From NCBI RefSeq assembly GCF_004297105.1, contig NZ_SCVE01000001.1, positions 1 to 64,000 of the forward strand: a DNA stretch of 64,000 nt, in the 5' to 3' direction. The number at the start of each line of letters is the position of its first letter. Positions within the stretch are counted from its first letter, which is position 1. Below the pieces are notes generated by a model, which was given only the letters and a program-made list of their open reading frames with translations, searched no databases and was not told the origin of the DNA. This document shows, in pieces, positions 7,411 to 17,100 of this stretch. This stretch comes from Herbiconiux sp. (GTDB taxonomy: Bacteria; Actinomycetota; Actinomycetes; Actinomycetales; Microbacteriaceae). Both the position numbers and the translations under genes were made by a program.

Positions 7411-8871
7411 ATGGAAAAATCCGCGCTCGGGTTCGATGAGGTCAAAGATGGCCTCGTCCAATTCCTCAGCGCGCCTGTGGAAGGGCTGGACCGTGAGGCG
7501 TTCCTCGCCCACGGGGCGATGATCGAGCATCTCGGGCGTCTACTTGATTCGGGGCGCGTGCGGTTCGCAGGAGAGCTCGCCTTTCAGTCGCGCAAAGAAC
7601 TCGGTGAGGAGGGGCTCAGCCGGTCCGAGAACTGCAAGACGCCTGCGAACCTCCTCTCGGCCGTCACTGGGGTGTCCACGAGCGAAGCCAACAAGCGACT
7701 CGCGCTCGGGCTTCGACTCCGTCGCGCGGAGCAGCTCGGCGGCATACCGGGAGCCGAGCCGTTCCCTCTCGTCTCCGAAGCGCTCGCCTCCGGTGCAATT
7801 TCGGTCGAGTCCGCGGCAACGATCACGAAGATGTGCTCCGAGCTGCGAAGCCGAGGTGTCGCACACGACAGCCTCATGGATGCGGAGAAGGTGCTTACCG
7901 AATTCGCACAACTCGCTACGTCAACAGCCGACACGGTCGTTGTGGTGGGCACACGCCTTCGGCATCAGGTGGATCCAGACGGTGGAGAACCTCGGCGCGA
8001 GACGCAGGAGCGACGACGCTCCCTCAGCATCTCCCACACCGCTGATGGAATGTACCGGGTCGCCGGCCTACTCACTCCCGAGCAGGCTGCCATGTGGGTG
8101 AGTGCCGCGCGTGCCATCATCAGCCCTCGTACCGGCCCCCGATTCGTGAGCGACCAAGAGCGTTCGGACGAAGAGGCACTCGCTGACGAGCGCACCTCGC
8201 CCCAGAAGATGGCAGATGCCGTCACCGAACTCATCGCCCGCGCCGCCGGCGCGCCCGAGATGCCGAAGCTCGCCGGCGCCACGACCACCGTCACTGTTCA
8301 CGTCTCCCTCGCGGAGCTCAAAGCCGGGCATGGAGTCGGCTGGGTCGACGGCATCGTCGAGCCGCTCGCTCCCTCCGTCGTCGAGCAGCTGCGCTGCAAC
8401 TCACCCATCGTTGCCACGGTGCTAGGCGATAACGGCAAGGTGCTCCACCTCGCCAAAACCAAGCGGCTCTTCAGCTCTTCGCAACTGAAAGCCTTGGCGG
8501 CACGGGACGGTGGCTGTATCACGCCCGGTTGTGACGCTCCGGTTTCGGCCTGCGAAGCCCACCACGTCATACCCTGGCAGTCGCCGGAGTACGCGCCCGG
8601 TCGAACGGACATCGACAACGGCGTTCTCCTGTGTCGGTTCCATCACGCCCGTCTTCACAAGTGGAGTTGGAAGATCACAATGATCGACAGGGTACCGCAC
8701 CTCATCCCGCCGAGCTTCAGAGACCCAACCCGAACCCCGATCCCTACAACGAAACGTCGAACCGGCGTCGGTCTTTCGCCGGGCTCCTTCCCTACGCCTC
8801 CGCCATCCGAACATCGCCCTTGGTTGAGCCAGCGGCAAGCTGCGCCCCCATCCGGGGAGACCGCAGCGTGA
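7411..8871 (+). CDS. DUF222 domain HNH endonuclease-like protein
   Basis: A 486-residue protein with the two parts usual in actinobacterial 13E12-type proteins. The helical DUF222 domain covers about residues 20-330. The HNH nuclease fold near 360-430 shows DGGCITPGCDAP, CEAHHVIPW, DNGVLLCRFHHARLHKW and the metal-binding cysteines. The biological role of the family is not settled, though a DNA-cutting activity is predicted. It starts at the ATG 33 bases after the zinc-ribbon stop, without a strong ribosome site. The C-terminal 70 residues are a Pro/Arg-rich tail. Confidence 0.88.
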   Translation: MEKSALGFDEVKDGLVQFLSAPVEGLDREAFLAHGAMIEHLGRLLDSGRVRFAGELAFQSRKELGEEGLSRSENCKTPANLLSAVTGVSTSEANKRLALGLRLRRAEQLGGIPGAEPFPLVSEALASGAISVESAATITKMCSELRSRGVAHDSLMDAEKVLTEFAQLATSTADTVVVVGTRLRHQVDPDGGEPRRETQERRRSLSISHTADGMYRVAGLLTPEQAAMWVSAARAIISPRTGPRFVSDQERSDEEALADERTSPQKMADAVTELIARAAGAPEMPKLAGATTTVTVHVSLAELKAGHGVGWVDGIVEPLAPSVVEQLRCNSPIVATVLGDNGKVLHLAKTKRLFSSSQLKALAARDGGCITPGCDAPVSACEAHHVIPWQSPEYAPGRTDIDNGVLLCRFHHARLHKWSWKITMIDRVPHLIPPSFRDPTRTPIPTTKRRTGVGLSPGSFPTPPPSEHRPWLSQRQAAPPSGETAA

Positions 8872-8913
8872 ATCGGCCGCCCTTCTCGGAGACGGGACGC
8901 CCATCGACTGAGC

Positions 8914-8930
8914 GGCGGCGCACAGCCGCC
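8914..8930 (+). terminator. small GC hairpin after the HNH gene
   Basis: GGCGGC, loop GCACA, GCCGCC, 42 bases after the stop at 8871. There is no T-tract, so it is a weak terminator candidate for the convergent pair. Confidence 0.35.
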
Positions 8931-9095
8931 AAGAGCACGATGCGCTCGTGCAGATCGTTGCCTGCCTGCCATCCCGGAGACGCGCTCTGACTCGGGAAGC
9001 GGGGACTGCCTGGCCACATATCCAGCTTCGATAGTTCCGCGCGCACGAACGGAGCGGACCTCCTCATCGCGATGTCGCCGGTTCGTTGCGCTCGC

Positions 9096-12000
9096 TTAGA
9101 CGACGAGGTCAAGGCGCCCCCACGATCGCGGGGCCGGTGTAGGTACCGCTGCCGCGAGCAGGTAGTCGGGGGTCGGATCCGGCGCCCTGCCGCCCTGGCC
9201 CGGAGGAGAGAGGGATGACGTTCCCGCTCCTGCGGCGGTCGTGGGCTTCTTTTCGAGATCGTCGGTCGTCCATTTGCCCGCCAGCAGAGGGGCCTCGGTC
9301 TTGAACGTGAAGAGCTTCGCATTGCCGAGGTTCTTGCCCCAGATCTCGATCTTGACCTTGCCCGCCAGCTCGGCGACCAGCGCCAGCTTGTACTGGAAAT
9401 ATGCGCGCCAGTGGGCAGGCACATCGCCCTTCGGCGGGGCCTTCTCCACGCCCGCCGTGAGGTCGACCTTCACCTGACCGCTCAGGGTGATCTCGGGCCC
9501 CGCGATGCCGTAGAGCTTTGACGTCTCCGATATTTCCGGTCCGAACGAGAAGCTCCCGGTGGCCGAGAAGTCCGTTCCGGCCAGCCCGTCGAAAGGCCCC
9601 CAGCCCGTGGTGCTCACCGGATCCTTGCTGAGCGTCTCGTAGCCGGTACTCGGCGTGTACGTGAAGCCGTAGGTGTAGACCCTCTTGTGCGACAGCTCGG
9701 GAAGGCTGAGCTTGGCTTCGAGACCGTAGCTGCTCTTCAAGGCCAGCACCAGGGAGTTCGTGATGACCACGGGCACGGGCCCGGCCGCGAACGTGGTGGT
9801 GGGGAGGGAGTACGAGGCGAGGGGGTTCCACGTCGTCGACTCCTTCTTGGTGGAGATCGAGAACCTGACCTGCGCGGCGACCTTCGCCGTCACGACGAGC
9901 TTGAGCGTGATCTCATCGAGCACGAGCTGCACCGGGTTGAAACCCCACTTCCAGGTGAAATGGGACTTGAGGACGAAGGTCAGATCGGCGGCGAGCTGCC
10001 CCTTGAGCGCCAGGGCGACCGCGGCGCTCTCCTTCTCGACGCTCTCGCTGAACTTGCTCTCGAGCACCTTCTTCGATTCCTCCGGCGACCCGGCCGACTT
10101 CGAGACCTCCTGTATCGTCGGTGTACCGAATTTGTCCTTCCACTCGACGAGGAGATTCGCCTGGAATCCCATCGACGCGCTGACCGACTCGCCGGCTCTG
10201 ACGAACGCGGCGGGCTCGGCTGTGGGCGATCCTTCTGTCGACTCTTCGCTCGATTCTTCGCCGAACGAAGGGCTCGGCGGCACATCAGTCAGGTCGACCT
10301 CGTCTTCGGGTACGACCCAGCCACGCTCGCCGTCGCCCTCGAGGTAGTCGACCTCGGGATACGAGATCGGTTGGCCTGACTCATCCGTGGGCGCCGGCAC
10401 ATCGGCGGGGTCGTCGTCTGCCGACATCTTCGCGGGATCGTCCAGCTGCTCGACCTCGTCGAGATCGACCTGGAAGAAGGCATCTTGAAGAGAAGCCTGC
10501 TCGACACGCACGCGCCAGGCCGCCCCGACACGATCGATCGCGACCACTTTGACCAGTGCGCCGTCGGGGGTGGCTTCGCTCGCGGCACCGACGAGCACGT
10601 CGCCCGGGCCGAACTCCGGCTCGACGTCGACGGCGAACTCGGTGTCGCTCACCTTGTGCAGCCACTGCTGATCAGACTTCTCGTTGAACACGTAGGTCTC
10701 GGGTGAAGTCACGGTGTCGTCAGGGTCCACCGCCGCCACGTCGATGGTGACGTCATCGCTGGCACTGTGACCTGCTCGGTCGTAGACCGTCGCCGTGTAG
10801 ACGAAGCTGCCGTCGACGGGTGCTGCGGCATCGAACTCCCAGTGCGTCCCGTCTTGGTCGGTGCGCACATCCGCAGTGCCGATCAGACCCTCGGGGCCGG
10901 AGACCTCGACGCGGTCGATGGCCGATCCGGGAGTGGTGAGGCCGCCCGACAGGGTGAAGTACCCGTGCGCGCCCAGGTCGATGTCGCGGCCGTCTTCGTG
11001 CGAGTCGACTGAGATCGTCGGCTTCTGGTCGGCCGGGCGACTCTGTTCCTCACCGAGGATGTCGCCGACCGGCGCCCACCACACGGAAGCCTCGCCACGT
11101 CGGAGTGTCAGCACGTCGTCGGAGTTCTGCGCCTTCGTGACGACCAGCTGTGGCACTGCACCGGCCGCCGCGTCGACGACGGCGCCCCGACCGCGGCCCG
11201 CGTAGGCTTCGCCGAGGTCGAGGAACGTCGTCTCCGACGCATCCGTCGCTGCGACGAGGCCGATCGAGTACTCCGCATCCGCGTTCCGCGAGATGAGGGC
11301 TGGCTCCGGACTGCCCTCGCGGACGTCGGCGACCGCGCCGTCGGTCGCATCTGCTGTGACGACGAAGCTGCCCGGCAGATTGACCTGCGATGCCTGGGCG
11401 GGTTCATCCGGGATCCATCCCGACACGTACACCTGCAGCTGCGCCTGCGAGGCGCTCGAGCTCACACCCACGGCGCCGTTCTCATCGAGCGGGAGGATCG
11501 TCGTCATGATGGTGCGGCCCGCACCAACAGGAAGACGTTGGCCGCCGGTCGTGATGGTGGTGGCGCGGTCCGAGGTCACGACCATCGTCGCGAAGACCGC
11601 GCGCACCTGGGTGCTCGGCACCCCTCCGAGACCCACCACGTTGATCGGCACGGCGGCCGCACCGATTGCACTCGCGGCGAGTCCTGTCGCCGTGTCGGCG
11701 CGGAGCACCGGCTCGTCGAGCGCGATCATCGAACCGGGCTGGCTCGGGTTCGATTGGAAGACGGCAAGCACCTCGACCCGAACGTTCACTGGCGCGCTCG
11801 CCCACAGCTGCACGGCGCCGTCATGGACCGGCAACAGCAGAGCGGTCGATGCCACCCTCTGTGCCGAGACCTGCAACGCCGGGGCGCCACCCGATCGGAA
11901 CAATGTGGTGTCGGTGCCCGGCTTCAGCGCCGAGACACGCACGAGGGCCGACGAGAAGCCATCAACGGCTTCGCCGAGCGGAATCGCCGAACCGGGTGCT

Positions 12001-12206
12001 GTCGAGAGCGCGGCGCCTCGCCCGATCTCGGACTCCACCACGGGCACCGTCGCGGGATCGGCCACCCGGTAGCTGATGCTTCCCGCCACGGTGACCTCGG
12101 GGATCTCCGGTGTCTGCGCCGTGTCGGCGGCTGCCGCCGTGACGGACGTGAGCACGATCGCTGAGGCGACGACGACGGCCACGGCGCTAGCGAATACTCC
12201 TCGCAT
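9096..12206 (-). CDS. large secreted protein of unknown function
   Basis: 1036 residues with a clear signal peptide (VAVVVASAIVLTSVTAAAAD, cleaved around residue 28) and no second membrane helix or wall anchor. The N-terminal 350 residues are beta-rich and Ala/Val-rich. An Ig-like segment lies near 400-490 (SFVYTATVYDRAGHSASDD), an acidic Ser/Glu/Pro linker near 580-680, and a C-terminal beta-rich domain near 690-980 contains many SFSFGPE- and KVKIEIWG-type strands. I recognise no catalytic motif. It starts two bases after the LAATG protein gene, so the two form an operon and may act together at the cell surface. Confidence 0.8.
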   Translation of the reverse strand: MRGVFASAVAVVVASAIVLTSVTAAAADTAQTPEIPEVTVAGSISYRVADPATVPVVESEIGRGAALSTAPGSAIPLGEAVDGFSSALVRVSALKPGTDTTLFRSGGAPALQVSAQRVASTALLLPVHDGAVQLWASAPVNVRVEVLAVFQSNPSQPGSMIALDEPVLRADTATGLAASAIGAAAVPINVVGLGGVPSTQVRAVFATMVVTSDRATTITTGGQRLPVGAGRTIMTTILPLDENGAVGVSSSASQAQLQVYVSGWIPDEPAQASQVNLPGSFVVTADATDGAVADVREGSPEPALISRNADAEYSIGLVAATDASETTFLDLGEAYAGRGRGAVVDAAAGAVPQLVVTKAQNSDDVLTLRRGEASVWWAPVGDILGEEQSRPADQKPTISVDSHEDGRDIDLGAHGYFTLSGGLTTPGSAIDRVEVSGPEGLIGTADVRTDQDGTHWEFDAAAPVDGSFVYTATVYDRAGHSASDDVTIDVAAVDPDDTVTSPETYVFNEKSDQQWLHKVSDTEFAVDVEPEFGPGDVLVGAASEATPDGALVKVVAIDRVGAAWRVRVEQASLQDAFFQVDLDEVEQLDDPAKMSADDDPADVPAPTDESGQPISYPEVDYLEGDGERGWVVPEDEVDLTDVPPSPSFGEESSEESTEGSPTAEPAAFVRAGESVSASMGFQANLLVEWKDKFGTPTIQEVSKSAGSPEESKKVLESKFSESVEKESAAVALALKGQLAADLTFVLKSHFTWKWGFNPVQLVLDEITLKLVVTAKVAAQVRFSISTKKESTTWNPLASYSLPTTTFAAGPVPVVITNSLVLALKSSYGLEAKLSLPELSHKRVYTYGFTYTPSTGYETLSKDPVSTTGWGPFDGLAGTDFSATGSFSFGPEISETSKLYGIAGPEITLSGQVKVDLTAGVEKAPPKGDVPAHWRAYFQYKLALVAELAGKVKIEIWGKNLGNAKLFTFKTEAPLLAGKWTTDDLEKKPTTAAGAGTSSLSPPGQGGRAPDPTPDYLLAAAVPTPAPRSWGRLDLVV

Positions 12207-12208
12207 CG

Positions 12209-12829
12209 TCAGGCTCCGATCGTGCTGCGTCGGGCGCGCGAGACCAAGACGATGATCCCGGCGACGACCATACCGGCCGTGGCGAGCAGGGCGCCCCAGG
12301 CCTGCGGACCGCCTGTCGCGGCCAGCCAGCCGGACCGGGAGGAGCCGGGCACGTCGCCGGCGGCGCGGGCCGCAGGAGGAACCACTTCAGCGGGTTGCGG
12401 GCTTGAGCCGCCTGCGGGTGAGGCCGCCGGTACGCGGAGCCGCACACTGGAGCTCGCCAGAACGTTGTCGGCCGCATCCAGCACGGTGATTGCAGCGTCG
12501 GGCGAACTCGCCGAGCCTCCGGGGGCGGACACCACGGTCACTTGGAGGCGGCCCTCTTCGATCGGCAGGGCTGCGTGCAGACCGAAGGTCGTCTGAGTAA
12601 GCGTGAGTGCGCGCCAGGGAGAATCGTCGATACGGGCCCTCACCACCAGGGATTCTGGCGCCAGACCAGCTTGCTCGAACTCGATCCACGCGCTCGAGGC
12701 ACCGGCTGGCGCCTCGAGCGCGAACGTGCCGTCATCGGCGAAGGCGGGCGAGGGCAGTGCGACGATCACAGTCGCAGCCACCCCCGCCCATACGATCAGG
12801 CCGAAGCGACGCAATTTCCCCTTGAACAT
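12209..12829 (-). CDS. exported protein with LAXTG-type wall anchor
   Basis: 206 residues: signal peptide (GLIVWAGVAATVIVALPSPAFA), an approximately 100-residue beta-type exported domain, a Pro/Ala linker, and a C-terminal sorting signal made of LAATG, a hydrophobic helix (GALLATAGMVVAGIIVLV) and SRARR. LAXTG is the motif of class E sortases in high-GC actinobacteria, so attachment to peptidoglycan is predicted. No sortase gene lies in this window. It is the first gene of an operon with the 1036-aa secreted protein. A palindrome shared with another surface-protein promoter lies about 70 bases upstream. Confidence 0.82.
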   Translation of the reverse strand: MFKGKLRRFGLIVWAGVAATVIVALPSPAFADDGTFALEAPAGASSAWIEFEQAGLAPESLVVRARIDDSPWRALTLTQTTFGLHAALPIEEGRLQVTVVSAPGGSASSPDAAITVLDAADNVLASSSVRLRVPAASPAGGSSPQPAEVVPPAARAAGDVPGSSRSGWLAATGGPQAWGALLATAGMVVAGIIVLVSRARRSTIGA

Positions 12830-12895
12830 ACAATTCCCCCGTGTGTTGCGAACGTGGAGGATAGTAGCAGCGGGCGGCCGCGGCCCGGCGGGGCC

Positions 12896-12911
12896 TGAGT
12901 AGTTCTACTCA
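12896..12911. promoter_or_regulatory. TGAGTAG-TT-CTACTCA palindrome upstream of the LAATG operon
   Basis: The seven-base arms are perfect with a TT centre. The palindrome lies 67 bases upstream of the start at 12829. A related half (CTGAGTAGA) sits at 12935-12943. A near-identical site occurs at 22261 in front of the protease genes. Probably an operator; the regulator is unknown. Confidence 0.6.
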
Positions 12912-12979
12912 CTGCGCCGCAGGAGCCGAGCGCACTGAGTAGATGGGCACCTCAGCGCCGAGCTCAGTGCGCCCGCAGT

Positions 12980-13885
12980 TCAGCGGTGGTCTCGCTCGGC
13001 GCGCGGCTGGGCCGATCCGGGGTAGTGCGGAGGTTCAGCGGGTGCACCGATCTCGGGTCGCTCTGCAGCTGCCCGCATCCGCCGGTCGAACTCACGTCGG
13101 GAGGCTTGCCAGCTCACCACCGGCAGTACCGCGAGCACATAGGCGTTGTTGAGCGCATGCAGGACTATCGGCAGAACGATGTCGCCGGTTACGAAGTAGA
13201 CGTACGTGTACGCCACGCCGGACAGGCCGGCGCTCGCGACGCCTACCCACCCCTGGTAGCCGTGCAGCACGGCGAACATGGCCAGCGAGAAGATCACGCT
13301 CACCCAGAGGTTCCCGCTGGTCTGCAGAAGCAACGCCGGGATGCCGACACGGAACATCAGCTCTTCGGTGATACCCACCACGATCGAACCGAGCACACCC
13401 CGGGTGAACAGTTCCGCGACAGATCGGGGCAGATGAGCGGTGCGTGCCGTCTCGGGGGGACGGAAGAACTCGGTGATCGGGGTGGTCGCCGACCGCGTGT
13501 AGTGCCAGACCACGAAGCCGAGGTGTTCCGACTTGCGCACCGTGCGGCGCCAGAGCAGAACAGCTTTCGCCGCAGCCAGCACGAGCCCGGCCGCGACGAG
13601 TGCGGTGAGCGGCAATCCCCCGGTGGCGAGCGCCTGGCGCCCCCAGGCCACGGAAGGCCAGTCACCCGCCTTCGCGAGCATCGGCTCGATCTGGTCGCCC
13701 GCCAGCCGAAGGATCACGAGGAACGACGCGAGAAAGCCGGCTATCCGCAGAGCGATGCCCGCCACGATCGTGACTTGGCGGCGGGCGAGCGACATACCGG
13801 GGCGCAGCCGCACCCAGGTCACCGGGACGATCGACACGACGATCAGGAGGTAGGCGAAGAGGAACTCGGCGTATTCGGGCACCAC
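12980..13885 (-). CDS. CPBP-family intramembrane metalloprotease
   Basis: About 302 residues with seven or eight membrane helices. The Abi/CAAX-protease signature is present: EELMFR (conserved glutamates and arginine), then HGYQGW, then HALNN near the end. Such enzymes cleave peptides within the membrane; in bacteria they are linked to prenylated-protein processing, bacteriocin immunity or surface maturation. The frame stays open to 14026, but I prefer the paired GTG codons at 13885/13882: GGGGGC lies about eight bases upstream and the extra 48 residues look non-native. It stands alone between two surface-protein genes. Confidence 0.85.
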   Translation of the reverse strand: MVPEYAEFLFAYLLIVVSIVPVTWVRLRPGMSLARRQVTIVAGIALRIAGFLASFLVILRLAGDQIEPMLAKAGDWPSVAWGRQALATGGLPLTALVAAGLVLAAAKAVLLWRRTVRKSEHLGFVVWHYTRSATTPITEFFRPPETARTAHLPRSVAELFTRGVLGSIVVGITEELMFRVGIPALLLQTSGNLWVSVIFSLAMFAVLHGYQGWVGVASAGLSGVAYTYVYFVTGDIVLPIVLHALNNAYVLAVLPVVSWQASRREFDRRMRAAAERPEIGAPAEPPHYPGSAQPRAERDHR

Positions 13886-14050
13886 GGCGCTACCGCCCCC
13901 GGTTCTCTTCGCGCATGTCGCCCCCAGCCGAGCGTGAACGTAGTGGCCGAAGGTGAACAGCAGGAAACGCGCTCGGGGTGACTGCGCTTCTGCGGTGCTC
14001 GACCGCCCCAGCGTGTCACGACGCATCCATAGTCACCACGTGGCTCACGA

Positions 14051-14084
14051 GTAGGCCGGCTCGCACGAGAGCGGGCCGGCCTAC
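14051..14084 (-). terminator. strong hairpin downstream of the glycoside hydrolase gene
   Basis: Perfect 10-bp arms GTAGGCCGGC and GCCGGCCTAC around a 14-base loop, 26 bases beyond the stop at 14110. There is no T-tract, as is common in high-GC actinobacteria. Confidence 0.5.
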
Positions 14085-14109
14085 CGTCAGGGATGCTAGG
14101 AGCGCGTGC

Positions 14110-17100
14110 TCACCCTCGGCGGATCGCACGGCGGCGGTGCAGCATCAGCAGACCGCCGATTCCGAACAGCAGCAGGGCCAAAGCCACCCAAGGGGCAACT
14201 GCCGCTCCCGTGTGAGCGAGATCCGCGGCCGACGACGCGGACCCCTGGGCCGATCCCGCGATCGACGACGGCGCGGGGCCGGAACCACCCGTGGCGTCAC
14301 CTCCCGATGTGCCACCTCCCGTCGTGCCCCCTCCACCGCCGGCGGCAGTCACGGTGATCGCCGCCTCCGCGCTGCGACCCGACGGGCTCGCAGTAGCGAC
14401 GATGCGGTGAGCGCCGGCGACGGTGTCCGCCGGAATCGTGATGGTCGTCTCGAATGTCCCGTCGGCCGCGACCGTGGCGGTTCCCACCTCGATCGGGTCG
14501 CTGTGCAACGTCAAAGTGACGGTATCGCCTTCCGCGAAGCCTGCACCGCTGACGGCCAGCCGGTCGCCGGCTTTCGCCGCGCCATTGCCCAGCTCGATCG
14601 ACGCCGTCGTCGGGGCGGCGGTGCCTGGGTGCACGGGCGTGACCGTGATCTTGTCGATGTTCGGCGCGTATGCGGAACGGAGCAGGATACCTTTCCACGT
14701 GTCCGAGATGTAGCTCGTCCCGTCGAAGTTCGGCTGCTCCTCCGAGCTGAATCGCACGGAGTTCGTTCCCGCGTTCAACTGCACGAACACGGTCTGGTCC
14801 CAGAATTCGTTCTGGTGGAACGAGTGTGGGAACAGGACTCGGGTTGCCGGCGCACCGTTCACCGAGATGTCGGCCGGCCGCGCCAGCGGATCGGGGTTGT
14901 AGTGCGATGCCGGCGACTGCTCCTGATTCGAGAACCGCACTGTCATCGCGTAGGTGCCGTCGGCGGGGACGGTGACGTTCTGGAACGTCAGCGTATTTCC
15001 GTTGCCGGGAGCGCCGCCGACTCCGGTGACCGCCTTGCCGCCGCTGGCCAGCGACAGGTCTGACGCGGTGGCGGTGCCGCTCAAGACGGCGGACTCGGCC
15101 TCGTAGCTCGTTCCCGCGAGGTCGTCTCCGCCTGGAGTGACACGCAACCGGTCGAAGGCCAGCGCTCCATCCGTACCGGTGACGGTGATCTTGTTGATGC
15201 CGCCCACGAGGAACACGGACTGCGTCGAACTCTCGCCCACGGTGCCGTAGTCGAGGCCGTTCACTGCCACGGAGGCGGTGCCGCCGCCGAACGTGTCGAG
15301 GGCGAGGGTGGACTCACCATCAGTCGCCGAGTACACCCAGAAGGTGGCGCTGGCGCCCCGCGCGAGCGACACAACTCCCGCTCCCGATGCGCCGTCCCGG
15401 CTGTAGTCGGCGGACGCACCACCACCCAAGGTCGCGTTCTCCGCCTCGTAGATGCGGTCTCCAGCTGCGGGGTTCGCGAGAGACAGGTCGATCTTGTCGA
15501 GGATCGTGTCGCCCTTGGTGCTCCTCGTTCCATCGAGGCTTCTCGCCGCCAGTCGAAGAGTGTGCTGTCCGGCGCTGAGTTGAACCGTGGTGTCCGTGTG
15601 ATCCCACACCACCCACTTGTATCCGAGCGGCATGAAGAGTTCCTGCTCGGCAGTACCGTCGACGGTCAGGAAGATGTTCGGCGGACCCTGTTCCTGCACC
15701 AGGTCGTAGGTATTCAGCGAGTTGGCGAAGACGCTCAGGTCGTAGGTACCGTCTTGCGGTACGTCGACGGTGAAGTCGAGTGTCACATCGGAGCCCGTGC
15801 GGAGTCCGCCGACGTCATATCCGCCTGAGGTGTAGAACTTCGAGACGTCCGCCGGTGATCCCTCTCGTCCGTTGACGGAGTAGCCGCTTCCCGAGTGCGC
15901 CGCGTTCTCGGCCTCGTAACTGTTCTTCCACAGGGTCGGGGAAACCTGGGGCTCGGTGCTGTGGGCTCCGGGGCTGAGGATCACCTGGTACGCGCTCGAC
16001 TCATCGAGTGCAGGCAAGGAGTTGCCGAAGTCGAAACCGACTGATCCGTCGATGACGGGGAGGTCGAGCTCGGCGACGGTCGCCGGTCCGGAATTGTCGC
16101 CGATCTGGCCGCTCCAGTCGATGCGCTGCACGAGGGCGTGCACGGTGTCGCCGAAGATCGACGGATCGACGTTGGCGAACTGGACATATGCGTTGCCTGT
16201 GGTGCCGCCGAAGAGAGCTCGCGCCTGCTTGGCGTCCTCGTCGAGGGTGGAGACACCCTGCAGGGTGTAGCTCTGGCCCGGTGTGGGAGGCGTCACCGAA
16301 ACAGTGTGGCCACTCATCTGGCCGTACGCGTTCAAGAGCCACCACTGGCCGTTGCCCCGGTTCGATTCCACGGCGGAGTCGCTGAGGTTGCCGTCGATGT
16401 TCCAGTAAGCGATATCAGCGTCGACCTTCGAGTCTTCGATTCCCGCGATCCACTGGATCATCTGGCCGGGAACGGAGGTGTGGTAGTTGAAGGCATACTC
16501 GTCGATGTTGATCGGCAGCTGCGTTCCCGCGTAATCGGTGCCGGCGAAGATGCGCTGCTCCCACCCGCGGTACACCTGCACGTTGGCCTTCAGGCTGGCC
16601 GGGTCGCTCAGCTCGTGCCAGGTCATGACTTGGGGAACCGTTCCCGCCTCGACGGTGTGCTCGAGGAATCCCTGGATCTGGCCCCACAGCCGCTCCGTGT
16701 TCGGACCGGCGATGCGGGCATCCGGCATCTTCTGCTTGATCATGCGGTATGCGGCATCCCAGGCGGCGAAGTAGTCCGTCGGATCGTCGAGCCAATTGGT
16801 GCCGTCATAGCTCCATTCACCCGTTCCGAACATATTGCCCTCGGGCTCGTTGAAGGGAACGAACACGATGTTGTCCTGGTACGACTTGTCGAGGGTGAGA
16901 ACCTGATCGACCTCGGTCTCCATCTTGGCCATATAGCCCGACAGCTTCTCTTCGGGGGTGGATCCCTCCCATTCGTAGGGGAAGCCGCGGTTGATGTCGG
17001 TCATGTAGATGTAGGTGTCGCCATTCGTCGCGTCGGCGAGAGGCTTCACGACCTCGAGGGCGTCAGCGCCGGGATGCTGGGGCCCATCCTGCGCCTTGGT

